This document shows, one piece after another, positions 1-7,242 of a stretch of 45,286 bases of DNA. Position numbers and translations under genes: made by a program. The notes under the pieces were generated by a model. It was not told the origin of the DNA. It searched no databases and was given only the letters and a program-made list of their open reading frames with translations. Numbering within the stretch: the first letter of the stretch is position 1; every line of letters begins with the position of its first letter. This stretch comes from Gammaproteobacteria bacterium (GTDB taxonomy: Bacteria; Pseudomonadota; Gammaproteobacteria; Methylococcales; Methylococcaceae): the NCBI GenBank assembly GCA_009922685.1, contig RFVA01000015.1, positions 1 through 45,286 on the forward strand, given 5' to 3'.

Positions 1-117
1 CGCCTTGAGGTCAACTCCACCAATTCTTCTACCCCTCCCAGTCAGGATCGCCTCTCCGGTAAGGCCAAGCGAGAAAACCACCGCAAACCTTCCGACAAAC
101 CCCGGCGGCCACCTTAA
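1..117 (+). pseudogene. IS66-type transposase (TnpC) fragment, interrupted by the IS21 element
   Basis: An open frame enters from the left edge and stops at 115-117, just inside the left end of the IS21 element. Its 38 residues include NSTNSSTPPSQD followed by a Lys/Arg-rich stretch ending RKPSDKPR. This matches the N-terminal motif of IS66-family TnpC (NSxNSSxPPSxD, then basic residues, then GGQxGH). The expected GGQ-GH continuation is absent because the IS21 end begins at about 100. The assignment rests on this one motif, so it is moderately confident. The rest of the gene is outside the window to the left or was lost on the right. Confidence 0.5.
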
Positions 118-155
118 AATCCCCCATCTGTGGCCGGGTCAAAATCCCCCAGTAG
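100..155. repeat. Left terminal inverted repeat of the IS21 element
   Basis: Over about 56 bases it matches the reverse complement of 2618-2672 with a few differences. Two AAAATCCCCCA units start near 116 and 140. The right-hand copy ends in CTACTGGGGG at its inner edge, mirroring CCCCCAGTAG here. Confidence 0.9.
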
Positions 156-177
156 AAGGGGACAGGTTTTAGGTTTT

Positions 178-948
178 TTACTCTTTAGTTGATCCCATGA
201 CAAGGCGAGCAGCCGCTTCCTTGAGTCGATAGCTTTTCCCTCTGAACTCGACCATCACAGAACGATGAAGTAACCGATCAAGGATGGCGCTTGTAAGAGC
301 CGCGTCACCGATAAAGGTCTTCCAGTCCTCGAGTATCCGGTTCGAGGTAATCAGAATGCTCCGCCGTGATTTATAGCGCTGATGTAGAAGCGTCTGCATC
401 GAGTCAGCACTCTGTGTTGGCAATTGCCTTGCAAGGAACAGATCGTCCAAGACGAGTAGATCGGCATCCAGGTAAGGCTTGATGGCAGAGCGACGCTCCG
501 TATTGATGGTGAAGGCTAGTCGATCGAGGAGTTCATCGGCTTCCCCATAGGCTACCCGCCATCCCTGACGGACGGCGGCATAGGCAATAGCCTTTGCCAC
601 ATGGCTTTTCCCGGTGCCGGGCGGGCCGATCAGGATCGCATTACTTCCCTCGTTGATGAACTTGAGGGTATGAAGCTCGAAGCACAGACGCTTTGGGATT
701 TGGGGGTTGTAACCCCAATCGAACTCTTCGAGCGAGGTGCGCTCATCAAGACCGGACGTACGATAAAGCCGATCGATCAGAGACGATTGGCGCCGGTCGA
801 GCTCATCTTGAAGGATCAACGAGAAGGTTTCTAGGAAGTTCAAGTTGGAGGCCTGAGATTCCAAGATACGCGTTTCCAGCGTGGCTCTGACACCGGATAG
901 GCGCAATTGCCTAAGGGCGCGTTCGACTTCAGGCATGGACATGGTCAT
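178..948 (-). CDS. istB: IS21 transposition helper ATPase IstB
   Basis: AAA+ ATPase of 256 residues that assists the IstA transposase by remodelling target DNA and licensing insertion. Visible motifs are the Walker A loop GPPGTGKSH at residues 108-116 and the Walker B segment LLVLDDL around 164-170, both characteristic of the IstB/DnaC-like family. The length is normal for IstB and the frame is intact. The ATG start is supported by an AGGAG about six bases upstream. The gene overlaps the end of istA by 20 bases, the usual arrangement for coupled translation in IS21 elements. It should be functional with the upstream istA. Confidence 0.93.
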   Translation of the reverse strand: MTMSMPEVERALRQLRLSGVRATLETRILESQASNLNFLETFSLILQDELDRRQSSLIDRLYRTSGLDERTSLEEFDWGYNPQIPKRLCFELHTLKFINEGSNAILIGPPGTGKSHVAKAIAYAAVRQGWRVAYGEADELLDRLAFTINTERRSAIKPYLDADLLVLDDLFLARQLPTQSADSMQTLLHQRYKSRRSILITSNRILEDWKTFIGDAALTSAILDRLLHRSVMVEFRGKSYRLKEAAARLVMGSTKE

Positions 949-2533
949 CTACAACTCCTGGTTGGGTGGTCAATGGGCTTGGAACATCGGTGGTTTGTGT
1001 GGCGGAGCGGAAGAAGTCGCCATACACAGAGGCATCACGGATCAGGTCGTGATCTTGAGTCAGTGTCGAGGTAGGGGTTTGCGACGGAGGGTGATTTGGC
1101 TCATGGCTCTGCGCCAACTGGGACAGGTTCTGCTCCACCAAGGCCCGGATCGCTTTGTATGTAGAGATACCGCGACCCTGGGCCGTCGCGCAGGCTTGCT
1201 CCACTAACCAATTGGGGTAACGTCGTGCGAGCTGAACGATCCCCCATAGGTGGCGGTGAGCCACTCGGCCCTGTCGATCAAAAAGACCCTGGCAAAGAGC
1301 TTCCGCCTGAGGCCCGATCGTTTGGGCGCGCGCCAGGATTCGATGGGTCTCGCGTGACGGGTTGAAGACCCGCTCGTCGTCGGGCAATTCGACTTTGCCC
1401 TTGGCGATTCGACGATGACAACGGATCAATGCCAATGAGTTCAGATCACGGATCTCGATCTCATGCTCATAGATCCGAACCAGAACCTGACTGCCGATGG
1501 CCGCAGGCCGCGCGGCATACCATGAGCTGCTGACCTGAACGGTGGTGTCGTCCTGAACAGTTCGTACTCCCTCCGTAAAGTAACGGAACCCCTCTAAAGG
1601 CAGAGGCCTCAGGTGCGCCTTCTCTTCCTGGAACATTTCTTCGACCTGACGCTTGGTTCGACCATGGATGCGCTTGGCCGCCCAGTTCTTTTCCCAGTGG
1701 GCCAGGAACTCGTTCTGTTCCTCGATAGAGTCGAAGTGCCGACCTTTTAATGCGGTGCTTTGAGTGTGTTGGATCGCTGATTCGACAGTCCCCTTGCGAT
1801 TGGGGTCTGCAACCCGGGCGGTATCGGCGACAACACCGTAATGGGACAGCATTGCGGAATAGACGCGATTGAGCTCCGGCTCGTAAAGATCCGGCTTGAT
1901 GACGCCCTCCTTGAGATTATCAAGGACAATGTATTGCACACAGCCACCGAAATAGCGAAATGCTTCCTCATGGAGCCGAGACCACACTTCGCTGCTGGAT
2001 TGCCAGACGGTCTTGCGAAATGAGTATCGTGAATAGCGCAACGTCATGACGAACAGGCGGGGCCGGCGGTACTTTCCGTTGTAGAGAGTCAGTGCCCCTT
2101 CACCGTAATCAACCTGCGCTTCTTCTCCGGGGAGAAATTCCAGACGATCGAACTGCGCAGGTTCGTGCTCACGCAAGGCTCGGCAAAACCGTTTGACGCT
2201 GTTGTAGCCGTGAGTGAACCCACGGTGATCCACCAGATCCTGGTAGATGGCCATGGCATTTCGGCCGAGTCGTCTCTGTGCCTCGATCCATTCTCGATGT
2301 ATTTCGCAGGCAGACTGAGCAATAGCCGGTGGCCGGGGTGGGGGATTTTGAATCCCCCCCGGGGGAGAGCCGGTGGCCATGGGGGAATTTGATGGCCCGT
2401 CCACCAACGATTGGGCAATCTTGCGGACGGTTTTCCGGTCAACACCGGTTTTACGCTGAATCTCGTGCTGGGAAATCCCCCTTTCCAGCAACACGACGAC
2501 CGCGCTGTGCTTCTGTTGCGTCAAGACATTCAC
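929..2533 (-). CDS. istA: IS21 transposase IstA
   Basis: Transposase of about 534 residues that cuts and joins the element ends. An N-terminal helix-turn-helix (residues 10-42, ISQHEIQRKTGVDRKTVRK) is followed by a Pro/Gly-rich linker (47-72) and an RNase H-like integrase core. The DDE triad is visible as D142 (QVDYGEG), D205 (VLDN) and E251 (GTVES). The frame is intact. The start is uncertain: GTG at 2533 overlaps the AAAAGGAG ribosome site, whereas TTG at 2524 lies about eight bases after it. The linker is encoded by DNA that resembles the element's own ends (see findings). Translation continues into istB. Confidence 0.93.
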   Translation of the reverse strand: MNVLTQQKHSAVVVLLERGISQHEIQRKTGVDRKTVRKIAQSLVDGPSNSPMATGSPPGGIQNPPPRPPAIAQSACEIHREWIEAQRRLGRNAMAIYQDLVDHRGFTHGYNSVKRFCRALREHEPAQFDRLEFLPGEEAQVDYGEGALTLYNGKYRRPRLFVMTLRYSRYSFRKTVWQSSSEVWSRLHEEAFRYFGGCVQYIVLDNLKEGVIKPDLYEPELNRVYSAMLSHYGVVADTARVADPNRKGTVESAIQHTQSTALKGRHFDSIEEQNEFLAHWEKNWAAKRIHGRTKRQVEEMFQEEKAHLRPLPLEGFRYFTEGVRTVQDDTTVQVSSSWYAARPAAIGSQVLVRIYEHEIEIRDLNSLALIRCHRRIAKGKVELPDDERVFNPSRETHRILARAQTIGPQAEALCQGLFDRQGRVAHRHLWGIVQLARRYPNWLVEQACATAQGRGISTYKAIRALVEQNLSQLAQSHEPNHPPSQTPTSTLTQDHDLIRDASVYGDFFRSATQTTDVPSPLTTQPGVVDDHVHA

Positions 2534-2617
2534 TCCTTTTGCCCTCGTCGTTACATCGAAGGCTTGATGATGTCCTGTCGCCTCACCTGACCAAAGTCAG
2601 GCCTGAATGAGGGTCAG

Positions 2618-2672
2618 CTACTGGGGGATTTTGAGGTGGCCATCAATGGGGGATTTTGGGTGGCCGCCGGGG
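2618..2672. repeat. Right terminal inverted repeat of the IS21 element
   Basis: Mirror of 100-155, with two TGGGGGATTTT units at about 2622 and 2647 and the outer GGTGGCCGCCGGGG at 2659-2672. It provides the last residues and stop codon of the interrupted secreted-protein frame to its right. Confidence 0.9.
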
Positions 2673-3093
2673 CTTTAGTTACATTTATTGTCTGCGTACC
2701 TGACTGAGGGTTACCACCTGATCCATCGCTAACATCTGAAGCTACGCCCCCAACAACTGACTGAAAAGTATCAAACGAAGGACCACTAATATCGAGCGTA
2801 GTGTAGCTCCAATTGTATGAAACTGTTCCAGCCGCAGCCGCTGAGGTTGTGTAAGTCACGGAACATTCAACACCTCCAGCTCCATCACCGCCATTCAGTG
2901 TAATGCTGCTCGGCGCTCCTGTAGTTGTTACCGACCCCGAGGTCCCCGCAGGTGGATTTAACGTAGTAGTCCAATTTGATGGGGCGTAGCTACCAGAGAA
3001 GTCAGCAAATGAGAGTAAAGGCAAAGCAGTTAACACAGCACATATCAACCATCTCACAAGAACCTCCGCACAAATTGAATAGGCTTTTCTCAC
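2673..3093 (-). pseudogene. Secreted protein of unknown function, 3' end removed by the IS21 element
   Basis: About 140 host-encoded residues remain. The reading frame then runs into the IS21 terminal repeat and stops at 2614. The protein begins with a signal peptide (basic start, hydrophobic stretch to about residue 30, ending LLSFA). A Ser/Thr/Gly-rich beta-type region follows, with SNWTT, SGSVTTTGAPSSITLNGGDG, and YNWSYTTLDISGPSFDTF. That pattern is familiar from exported proteins, often with PEP-CTERM-like tails, in environmental proteobacteria, but the missing C-terminus prevents assignment. No continuation is recognisable on the far side of the IS at 1-99, so the downstream part was probably deleted. 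Confidence 0.6.
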
Positions 3094-3512
3094 TATAGGT
3101 CAATAAACTATAGGTCAATAATAAGCTGAATCCCTTCAAAAACCTAAAAAAACCAAACAGCCCGCCGGCGTTTCGCACAGTTTTTTAACGTCTACCCAGC
3201 TTGCCCAGCATCAATAAGTGCTCAGCCAGCTTCAAAAGCCTTAGAAATGAAAGCAACAATAGAGAGCAAAAATCCCTGCGTTCAAAGCCTCCCAACCGTG
3301 CTACACGCCAAAAGCAGTGAAGGTACGTGACAGTAAGCGTCCAAAAAATCGACGCTGGGTTTCGCGGTTTAATCGACAAAACCTGAACTCGCGCTTCCCC
3401 CCCTCCGCAACGTCAAAACTTTTTACGATGCCAGCACCCTGCACTCTCAAAACGACGCGCCCGGTTTTTGATGAGCGTGATTTTGGGTGTTTAACCGACA
3501 AAAACCTGAACT
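3094..3512. other. AT-richer intergenic stretch between a secreted-protein gene and the integrase
   Basis: No convincing gene is seen. The stretch includes a duplicated TATAGGTCAATAA segment at about 3093-3122, just upstream of the secreted-protein gene. It also carries a pair of imperfect 30-base direct repeats near the 3' end of the integrase gene. It is more AT-rich than the core genes to the right, which fits imported DNA. Confidence 0.5.
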
Positions 3513-3518
3513 TCAGCT
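3367..3518. repeat. Pair of imperfect 30-base direct repeats at the 3' end of the integrase gene
   Basis: The copies are 3367-3396 (GTTTAATCGACAAAACCTGA and onward) and 3489-3518 (GTTTAACCGACAAAAACCTG and onward), 122 bases apart. They differ by one substitution, one inserted A and small changes near the end. The second copy covers the integrase stop codon. The role is unknown. Confidence 0.7.
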
Positions 3519-4862
3519 TTTTGATTTTTTCAAATTTGACTTGAAACTCACCTCGTCCACGGGCCCCGCATCAATCAACTGACGGGTCTCCTCACGCCGT
3601 AACTGCTCGATTGCCTGTACGACTTGCAAGTGGCTGTAGTGCTTTTCGATCATCAACACGCTCGTGCCCATCTGCTTTGCTAGCGTGTGGATTGGAATTT
3701 TGTCGTACGTCAGAGCCAGCGTGGCATAGGTGTGACGCAAGCTGTAGAACACCCGCTCCTGCCCTGTCAGCGGATCGATCAGTAAGTTGTGCTGCTTGAG
3801 ATAGCTGTAGAACATCTTGGTGAAACTGCTGGGCTCCACCTTGTTTTTCAGCCTGAACACAAAGTCATCGCCCTGCAGCTTGATGACATTCTTGAGCTTG
3901 TTGATGACGGGAAAATCGAAATCGGGATAGTTGCGCTTTGCGATTGCCACCAGTGCTTTGACGCTGTTGCGAGTGCCAATAATCGTTCGCCTGCCTGTCT
4001 TGCCACTCACGCTCATTTCGACAGCCTCGCGCAAATCAAAACGCTCTTCAGTTTCGCCATCCTCACCATCAATCAGCTCGACAACTTTGGGATCGTGCGA
4101 GTACTTGACCTGTTTCCACTGCAAATTCATCAGCTCGACACCGGGTCTTGCGCCAGTATCGAGCAGCACTTCACAGTAGTCCCGTAGCAGCGTCCGCAAC
4201 TCTCTGCTGCTTCTGCCTTCCCTGCTACTTTCAATCCAGTCGTCAAAGTTTGCTCGTAGCGCCCTCACCTCGTCTAAACCGAACGCTGGGCGACGCTGAC
4301 TTTTTATCCCTTTCGCATCAAGTTTGGGACGATTGATGGGAGACAGAAACCCACGCAGCTCCGCTTCATCAAACACCCTGTTCAATGCAGCGTTCTGTGT
4401 CAGCTTTGTGCTTTGCGCGATGGGTTTTTGAGTTTGTTTGATGCGATACAGCTCGACCTCATCCAGTGCTGCTGCATCAATGCGTTCAATGTTGCGCTTG
4501 CCGAGAACTGGAGTCAGAAAGCTGTTGATATAGGCGATGTAGGCTTTGTAGGTGACTTTGCCCGCATTGTTCTTCAGCTCGTCTTCCATGCGCTGTACTG
4601 CAAGTTTCGCAACATCCCTAAACCTGCGCGTAATAACTGGAAGATTGCTGCGCTTACGGATTTCAGCCTCAATCAGAAGTTCGTTCGCTCGTGTAATCGC
4701 ATCCTTCAGTTCAGTTTGTCCTGTTGATGCTCGCTGCCACTTGCCGTCAACCTTGTACCTGCATTGCCAAACGCCACTACGCTCACGCTGATACACCACC
4801 AGTTTTCGTGGCATTACCGTGTGCGTTGTTGTTGCTTGCTGTGCCATATCGCAACTGTACAC
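3513..4862 (-). CDS. Tyrosine recombinase (phage/island integrase)
   Basis: Site-specific recombinase of 449 residues (444 if it starts at the internal ATG, 4847). An N-terminal arm (about 18-75, MPRKLVVYQRERSGVWQCRY) precedes a SAM-like core-binding domain (about 80-180) and the catalytic domain. Catalytic residues are visible: R239 in LLDTGARPG, R376 and H377 in YSLRHTYAT, and the nucleophile Y409 in EKHYSHLQ. The first histidine of the usual HxxR box is Y373 here. The initial codon at 4862 is GTG, without a clear ribosome site. The gene starts about 140 bases from the 3' end of tRNA-Lys and reads away from it, as in many tRNA-associated islands. The specific integrase subfamily cannot be named from sequence alone. 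Confidence 0.9.
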   Translation of the reverse strand: MYSCDMAQQATTTHTVMPRKLVVYQRERSGVWQCRYKVDGKWQRASTGQTELKDAITRANELLIEAEIRKRSNLPVITRRFRDVAKLAVQRMEDELKNNAGKVTYKAYIAYINSFLTPVLGKRNIERIDAAALDEVELYRIKQTQKPIAQSTKLTQNAALNRVFDEAELRGFLSPINRPKLDAKGIKSQRRPAFGLDEVRALRANFDDWIESSREGRSSRELRTLLRDYCEVLLDTGARPGVELMNLQWKQVKYSHDPKVVELIDGEDGETEERFDLREAVEMSVSGKTGRRTIIGTRNSVKALVAIAKRNYPDFDFPVINKLKNVIKLQGDDFVFRLKNKVEPSSFTKMFYSYLKQHNLLIDPLTGQERVFYSLRHTYATLALTYDKIPIHTLAKQMGTSVLMIEKHYSHLQVVQAIEQLRREETRQLIDAGPVDEVSFKSNLKKSKS

Positions 4863-4890
4863 TTACAAAAACAGTTGGACAATTAATGTT

Positions 4891-4943
4891 GGTGTGTAAG
4901 CAGGAAAATTGGTGATGTAAGTGTGTAACCGGTGTGTAAGCAG
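4891..4943. repeat. Phased GTGTGTAA repeats upstream of the integrase
   Basis: GGTGTGTAAGCAG occurs at 4891-4903 and again at 4931-4943, exactly 40 bases apart. Related units GGTGATGTAAG (4911) and GTGTGTAACC (4921) lie between. The 10- to 20-base phasing puts the copies on one face of the helix. They could be arm-type integrase/excisionase sites or an operator for the integrase gene. This is inference from position and spacing. Confidence 0.55.
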
Positions 4944-4953
4944 ATTTTGGACA

Positions 4954-4985
4954 CAAAAAAAGCGGCCTCCTAAGAGTAACCGCTT
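4954..4985 (-). terminator. Rho-independent terminator of the tRNA operon
   Basis: On the minus strand AAGCGG and CCGCTT pair (4980-4985 with 4960-4965), with inner CTC/GAG pairing, and are followed by a run of seven T. It lies about 18 bases beyond the 3' end of tRNA-Lys and would end the Arg-His-Lys transcript before the integrase gene. Confidence 0.8.
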
Positions 4986-5002
4986 GATTTGTATTGGCTT
5001 TA

Positions 5003-5078
5003 TGGTGGGCCGTGAAAGGCTCGAACTTTCGACCTATGGATTAAGAGTCCACTGCTCTACCAACTGAGCTAACGGCCC
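5003..5078 (-). tRNA. tRNA-Lys (CTT anticodon)
   Basis: A 76-base tRNA with encoded CCA. The acceptor arms GGGCCGT/ACGGCCC pair fully. The D arm reads TAGCTCAGTTGGTAGAGCA, the anticodon loop is CTCTTAA (anticodon CTT), and the T loop contains TTCGAGC. It is the last gene of a three-tRNA transcript. Its 3' end faces the integrase, so it is the likely island attachment site. Confidence 0.95.
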
Positions 5079-5106
5079 GAAAACTTATTACACCCGTCGG
5101 ATCGGG

Positions 5107-5183
5107 TGGGGTGACTGACGGGGCTCGAACCCGCGACAACAGGAATCACAATCCTGGACTCTACCAACTGAGCTACAGTCACC
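5107..5183 (-). tRNA. tRNA-His (GTG anticodon)
   Basis: A 77-base tRNA ending CCCCA, as expected for tRNA-His. The acceptor stem is GGTGACT/AGTCACC, the anticodon loop TTGTGAT (anticodon GTG) and the T arm GGGTTCGAGCCCC. It lies between tRNA-Arg and tRNA-Lys on the same strand and is probably cotranscribed. Confidence 0.95.
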
Positions 5184-5203
5184 ATCGATACTCGTTTTGA
5201 TGG

Positions 5204-5280
5204 TGGCGCGCTTGGCAGGACTCGAACCTGCGACCCTCGGCTTAGAAGGCCGATGCTCTATCCAGCTGAGCTACAAGCGC
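5204..5280 (-). tRNA. tRNA-Arg (TCT anticodon)
   Basis: A 77-base tRNA with encoded CCA. The acceptor stem is GCGCTTG/CAAGCGC, the anticodon loop CTTCTAA (anticodon TCT) and the T arm CAGGTTCGAGTCCTG. It is the first gene of the Arg-His-Lys cluster. I could not identify a convincing promoter in the roughly 190 bases upstream. Confidence 0.95.
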
Positions 5281-5474
5281 TTGGTCGGGGTCGAGGGACT
5301 TACCCGCTACAGTCTTCTCTCAAAACAGAAGCGCTACAGATTGCGCAAAGAGACCTGAGCAATGACCGTTTCGAGAAAGCCGCTGGGCGAACCATCAAGC
5401 CTTCAAATTCTAAAGAGATTTACTTCAGGGGTCAATCCAGAACTCATTATTCGATCCTCAGGGACCCACTTTTC

Positions 5475-6098
5475 TCACAATTTCTGAAGCACCAATTGAT
5501 AAATCGAATGGGTTTTCTGATCCATGCCGGCCAGGAGGGCGTCCAGCTCCTCAAGGGAATCACGCACAAAGTCACTATCTTTGATACTTCCCGTATTCAC
5601 CCGAACATTCAAAGCGGAGCTTTTAAGAGCCCCGTGGGCCGCAAGCGCGGCGACACCCGCATCTGTAATGACATTAGTGTTGCCATGTTCAGCAACGAGA
5701 AGGCTGAGCTCAATCACCCTTCTAGAGGCCTTCGCACAATCTAAAGGCACTCTCGTCGCCCCCTTAAGGGCCTGCTGGATGGCCGCACTTCTGGCCCCTT
5801 TTTCCTCATCCGTGACTTTTGGAAGACCATAGGCCGCCATCACCGCATCAAATGCCTCAACATCCGCCCGAATAAAATCCAAAAGAGTGCCTCTTAATGC
5901 CTCAACCTCATGAAGAATCGCCTGCATCTCCTCAGAAACCGCTTCATAGTCAACTTTACCAATGGTCAAATGGCAAACCATGGCAACCAGAGCGGCCCCC
6001 ATCGCCCCCATGACAGCGACGACACTGCCACCACCCGGGGTCGGCGAGCGACTCGCTAGGGTTTCCAGAAAATTTTCAATCGATGCGTCTTTGATCAT
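5475..6098 (-). CDS. fchA: Methenyltetrahydrofolate cyclohydrolase (FchA, FTCD_C family)
   Basis: A cytoplasmic enzyme of 207 residues from the formiminotransferase-cyclodeaminase C-terminal family. In methylotrophs it interconverts 5,10-methenyl- and 10-formyl-tetrahydrofolate. The hallmark SRSPTPGGGSVVA lies near residues 17-29, followed by the all-helical fold, and the length matches FchA. It is divergent from mtdA, which makes its substrate; in many methylotrophs the two are adjacent on the same strand. A TATAAT box lies 36 bases upstream of the ATG. The related FtcD activity (histidine degradation) is less likely because the formiminotransferase half is absent and the neighbour is mtdA. 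Confidence 0.88.
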   Translation of the reverse strand: MIKDASIENFLETLASRSPTPGGGSVVAVMGAMGAALVAMVCHLTIGKVDYEAVSEEMQAILHEVEALRGTLLDFIRADVEAFDAVMAAYGLPKVTDEEKGARSAAIQQALKGATRVPLDCAKASRRVIELSLLVAEHGNTNVITDAGVAALAAHGALKSSALNVRVNTGSIKDSDFVRDSLEELDALLAGMDQKTHSIYQLVLQKL

Positions 6099-6133
6099 TC
6101 GGTTGGGAAAGAGGAAGTGCCTAACAAGCCCTA

Positions 6134-6139
6134 ATTATA
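6134..6139 (-). promoter_or_regulatory. Putative -10 box for fchA
   Basis: A perfect TATAAT on the minus strand, 36 bases before the fchA ATG. The candidate -35 (AGGACG, 17 bases upstream) matches the consensus at only three positions. Confidence 0.45.
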
Positions 6140-6164
6140 AAGCCTCTATCACACCTCGTCCTAT

Positions 6165-6193
6165 TTGCGACTCCGGCCGGGCTGTTGTAACGT
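6165..6193 (+). promoter_or_regulatory. Putative sigma-70-type promoter for mtdA
   Basis: TTGCGA (6165-6170) and TAACGT (6188-6193) are separated by 17 bases, about 75 bases before the mtdA ATG. Both boxes are imperfect. It sits back to back with the fchA promoter in a 168-base divergent region. Confidence 0.35.
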
Positions 6194-6266
6194 GCGTCTT
6201 TACCCCCTTGATCTTAGCGCCGCTTCGCCAAGATCACCGTCATGACGCCTCAAAACTACGTTCATC

Positions 6267-7127
6267 ATGAAGAAACTCCTGTTCCAATTTGATACAGACC
6301 TGTCCCCTTCCGTCTTTGATTCGGTGGTGGCATACGATGGCGGCGCTGATCACGTGATTGGGCATGGAGGCCTGACACCCGCCATGGTCGGGAGCCTGGT
6401 TGATGGCACGATTTTTACCCGAGCGCCCAAAGACAAGAAAAACACCGCGATCTTTGTTGGCGGCAGTGATATGCAAGCTGGCGAAGCGCTCTTCAAGGCA
6501 GTGAAATCAAGATTCTTTGGCGATTTCAGGGTATCGATCATGCTCGACAGTAATGGCAGCAATACCACCGCCGCAGCGGCTATCGCCAAACTCCTAACCA
6601 GTGGATCCATTCGCAATCAACGGGCCGTTGTCCTCGCCGGCACGGGGCCTGTCGGTCAACGTGCCGCCTTCATGCTAGTCAAAGAAGGCGCCAGTGAGGT
6701 TTTGATCACCAGCCGCCAACAGTCACGCGCTGATGCCGTCGCGAAACAAATCCAGCAACGCTTTGGGGTCGAGGTGACACCCGTAGAGGCCTTCGATGCC
6801 GAAGCTCGGGCTAGGATCATTGAGGATGCGGACATCGTCGTTGCCACCGGCGCGACCGGCGTCGAACTGATTCAAGGGGAGCACTGGCAATCTCTTGAGC
6901 GGCTCAAAATGATCGCTGATGCCAACGCCACCCCGCCCCTGGGGATCGGTGGGGTGGACATGATGGACCGAGGAACCGAACGCTACGGGGCTCTGGCTTG
7001 GGGCGCCATTGGCTTTGGTACACTTAAACTATCGCTTCATCGAGCCTGCATTGGGCATCTTTTTGAATCCAACGACTGCGTGCTCGACGCCGAAGAAATC
7101 TTCGAGATTGCCAAAAAAATGGCCTGA
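6267..7127 (+). CDS. mtdA: NADP-dependent methylene-tetrahydrofolate (H4MPT) dehydrogenase MtdA
   Basis: Cytoplasmic dehydrogenase of 286 residues, the length of methylotroph MtdA (about 288). It oxidises methylene-H4F, and in some species methylene-H4MPT, with NADP. The N-terminus KKLLFQFDTDLSPSVFD and YDGGADHVIGHG are family signatures. MLDSNGSNTTAAAA lies in the substrate region near residue 92, and the Rossmann loop VVLAGTGPVGQRAA near 116-129 binds NADP. The C-terminal FGTLKLSLHRACIGHLFES also matches MtdA. It is divergent from fchA, which acts on its product. Ribosome site weak. MtdB is an alternative within the superfamily, but the N-terminus and C-terminus fit MtdA better. Confidence 0.93.
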   Translation: MKKLLFQFDTDLSPSVFDSVVAYDGGADHVIGHGGLTPAMVGSLVDGTIFTRAPKDKKNTAIFVGGSDMQAGEALFKAVKSRFFGDFRVSIMLDSNGSNTTAAAAIAKLLTSGSIRNQRAVVLAGTGPVGQRAAFMLVKEGASEVLITSRQQSRADAVAKQIQQRFGVEVTPVEAFDAEARARIIEDADIVVATGATGVELIQGEHWQSLERLKMIADANATPPLGIGGVDMMDRGTERYGALAWGAIGFGTLKLSLHRACIGHLFESNDCVLDAEEIFEIAKKMA

Positions 7128-7242
7128 GGTTTCGTTTGATTGCAGACAAAAATCCTAGGAAATCGCCTAGAGGTAACCCGTAAGCCGCCCTTTCGCGCTA
7201 AAATTAGCAACAAAGTCTCTCTCCTTATTCAGGTTTCCTATC

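Larger units (their letters stand above)
100..2672 (-). mobile_element. IS21-family insertion sequence, apparently complete
   Basis: The element is about 2.57 kb with two overlapping genes (istA then istB on the minus strand) and long imperfect terminal inverted repeats. The outermost 14 bases, CCCCGGCGGCCACC, are identical at both ends when one is reverse complemented. Each end carries two copies of an AAAATCCCCCA unit, which resembles the repeated transposase-binding sites known in IS21 ends. No target-site duplication is visible: the left flank reads CCGACAAA and the right flank CTTTAGTT. The flanks also belong to different genes, so this copy has probably been through a deletion or recombination after insertion. 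Confidence 0.9.

Noticed and set aside
100-155. Repeated AAAATCCCCCA units as a possible CRISPR or iteron array
   Set aside because: Only two units per end and mirrored at the other end of an istA/istB element; they are IS21 terminal sites.
5253-5744. Plus-strand frame across tRNA-Arg and fchA
   Set aside because: It runs through a tRNA gene and antisense to fchA; a shadow frame.
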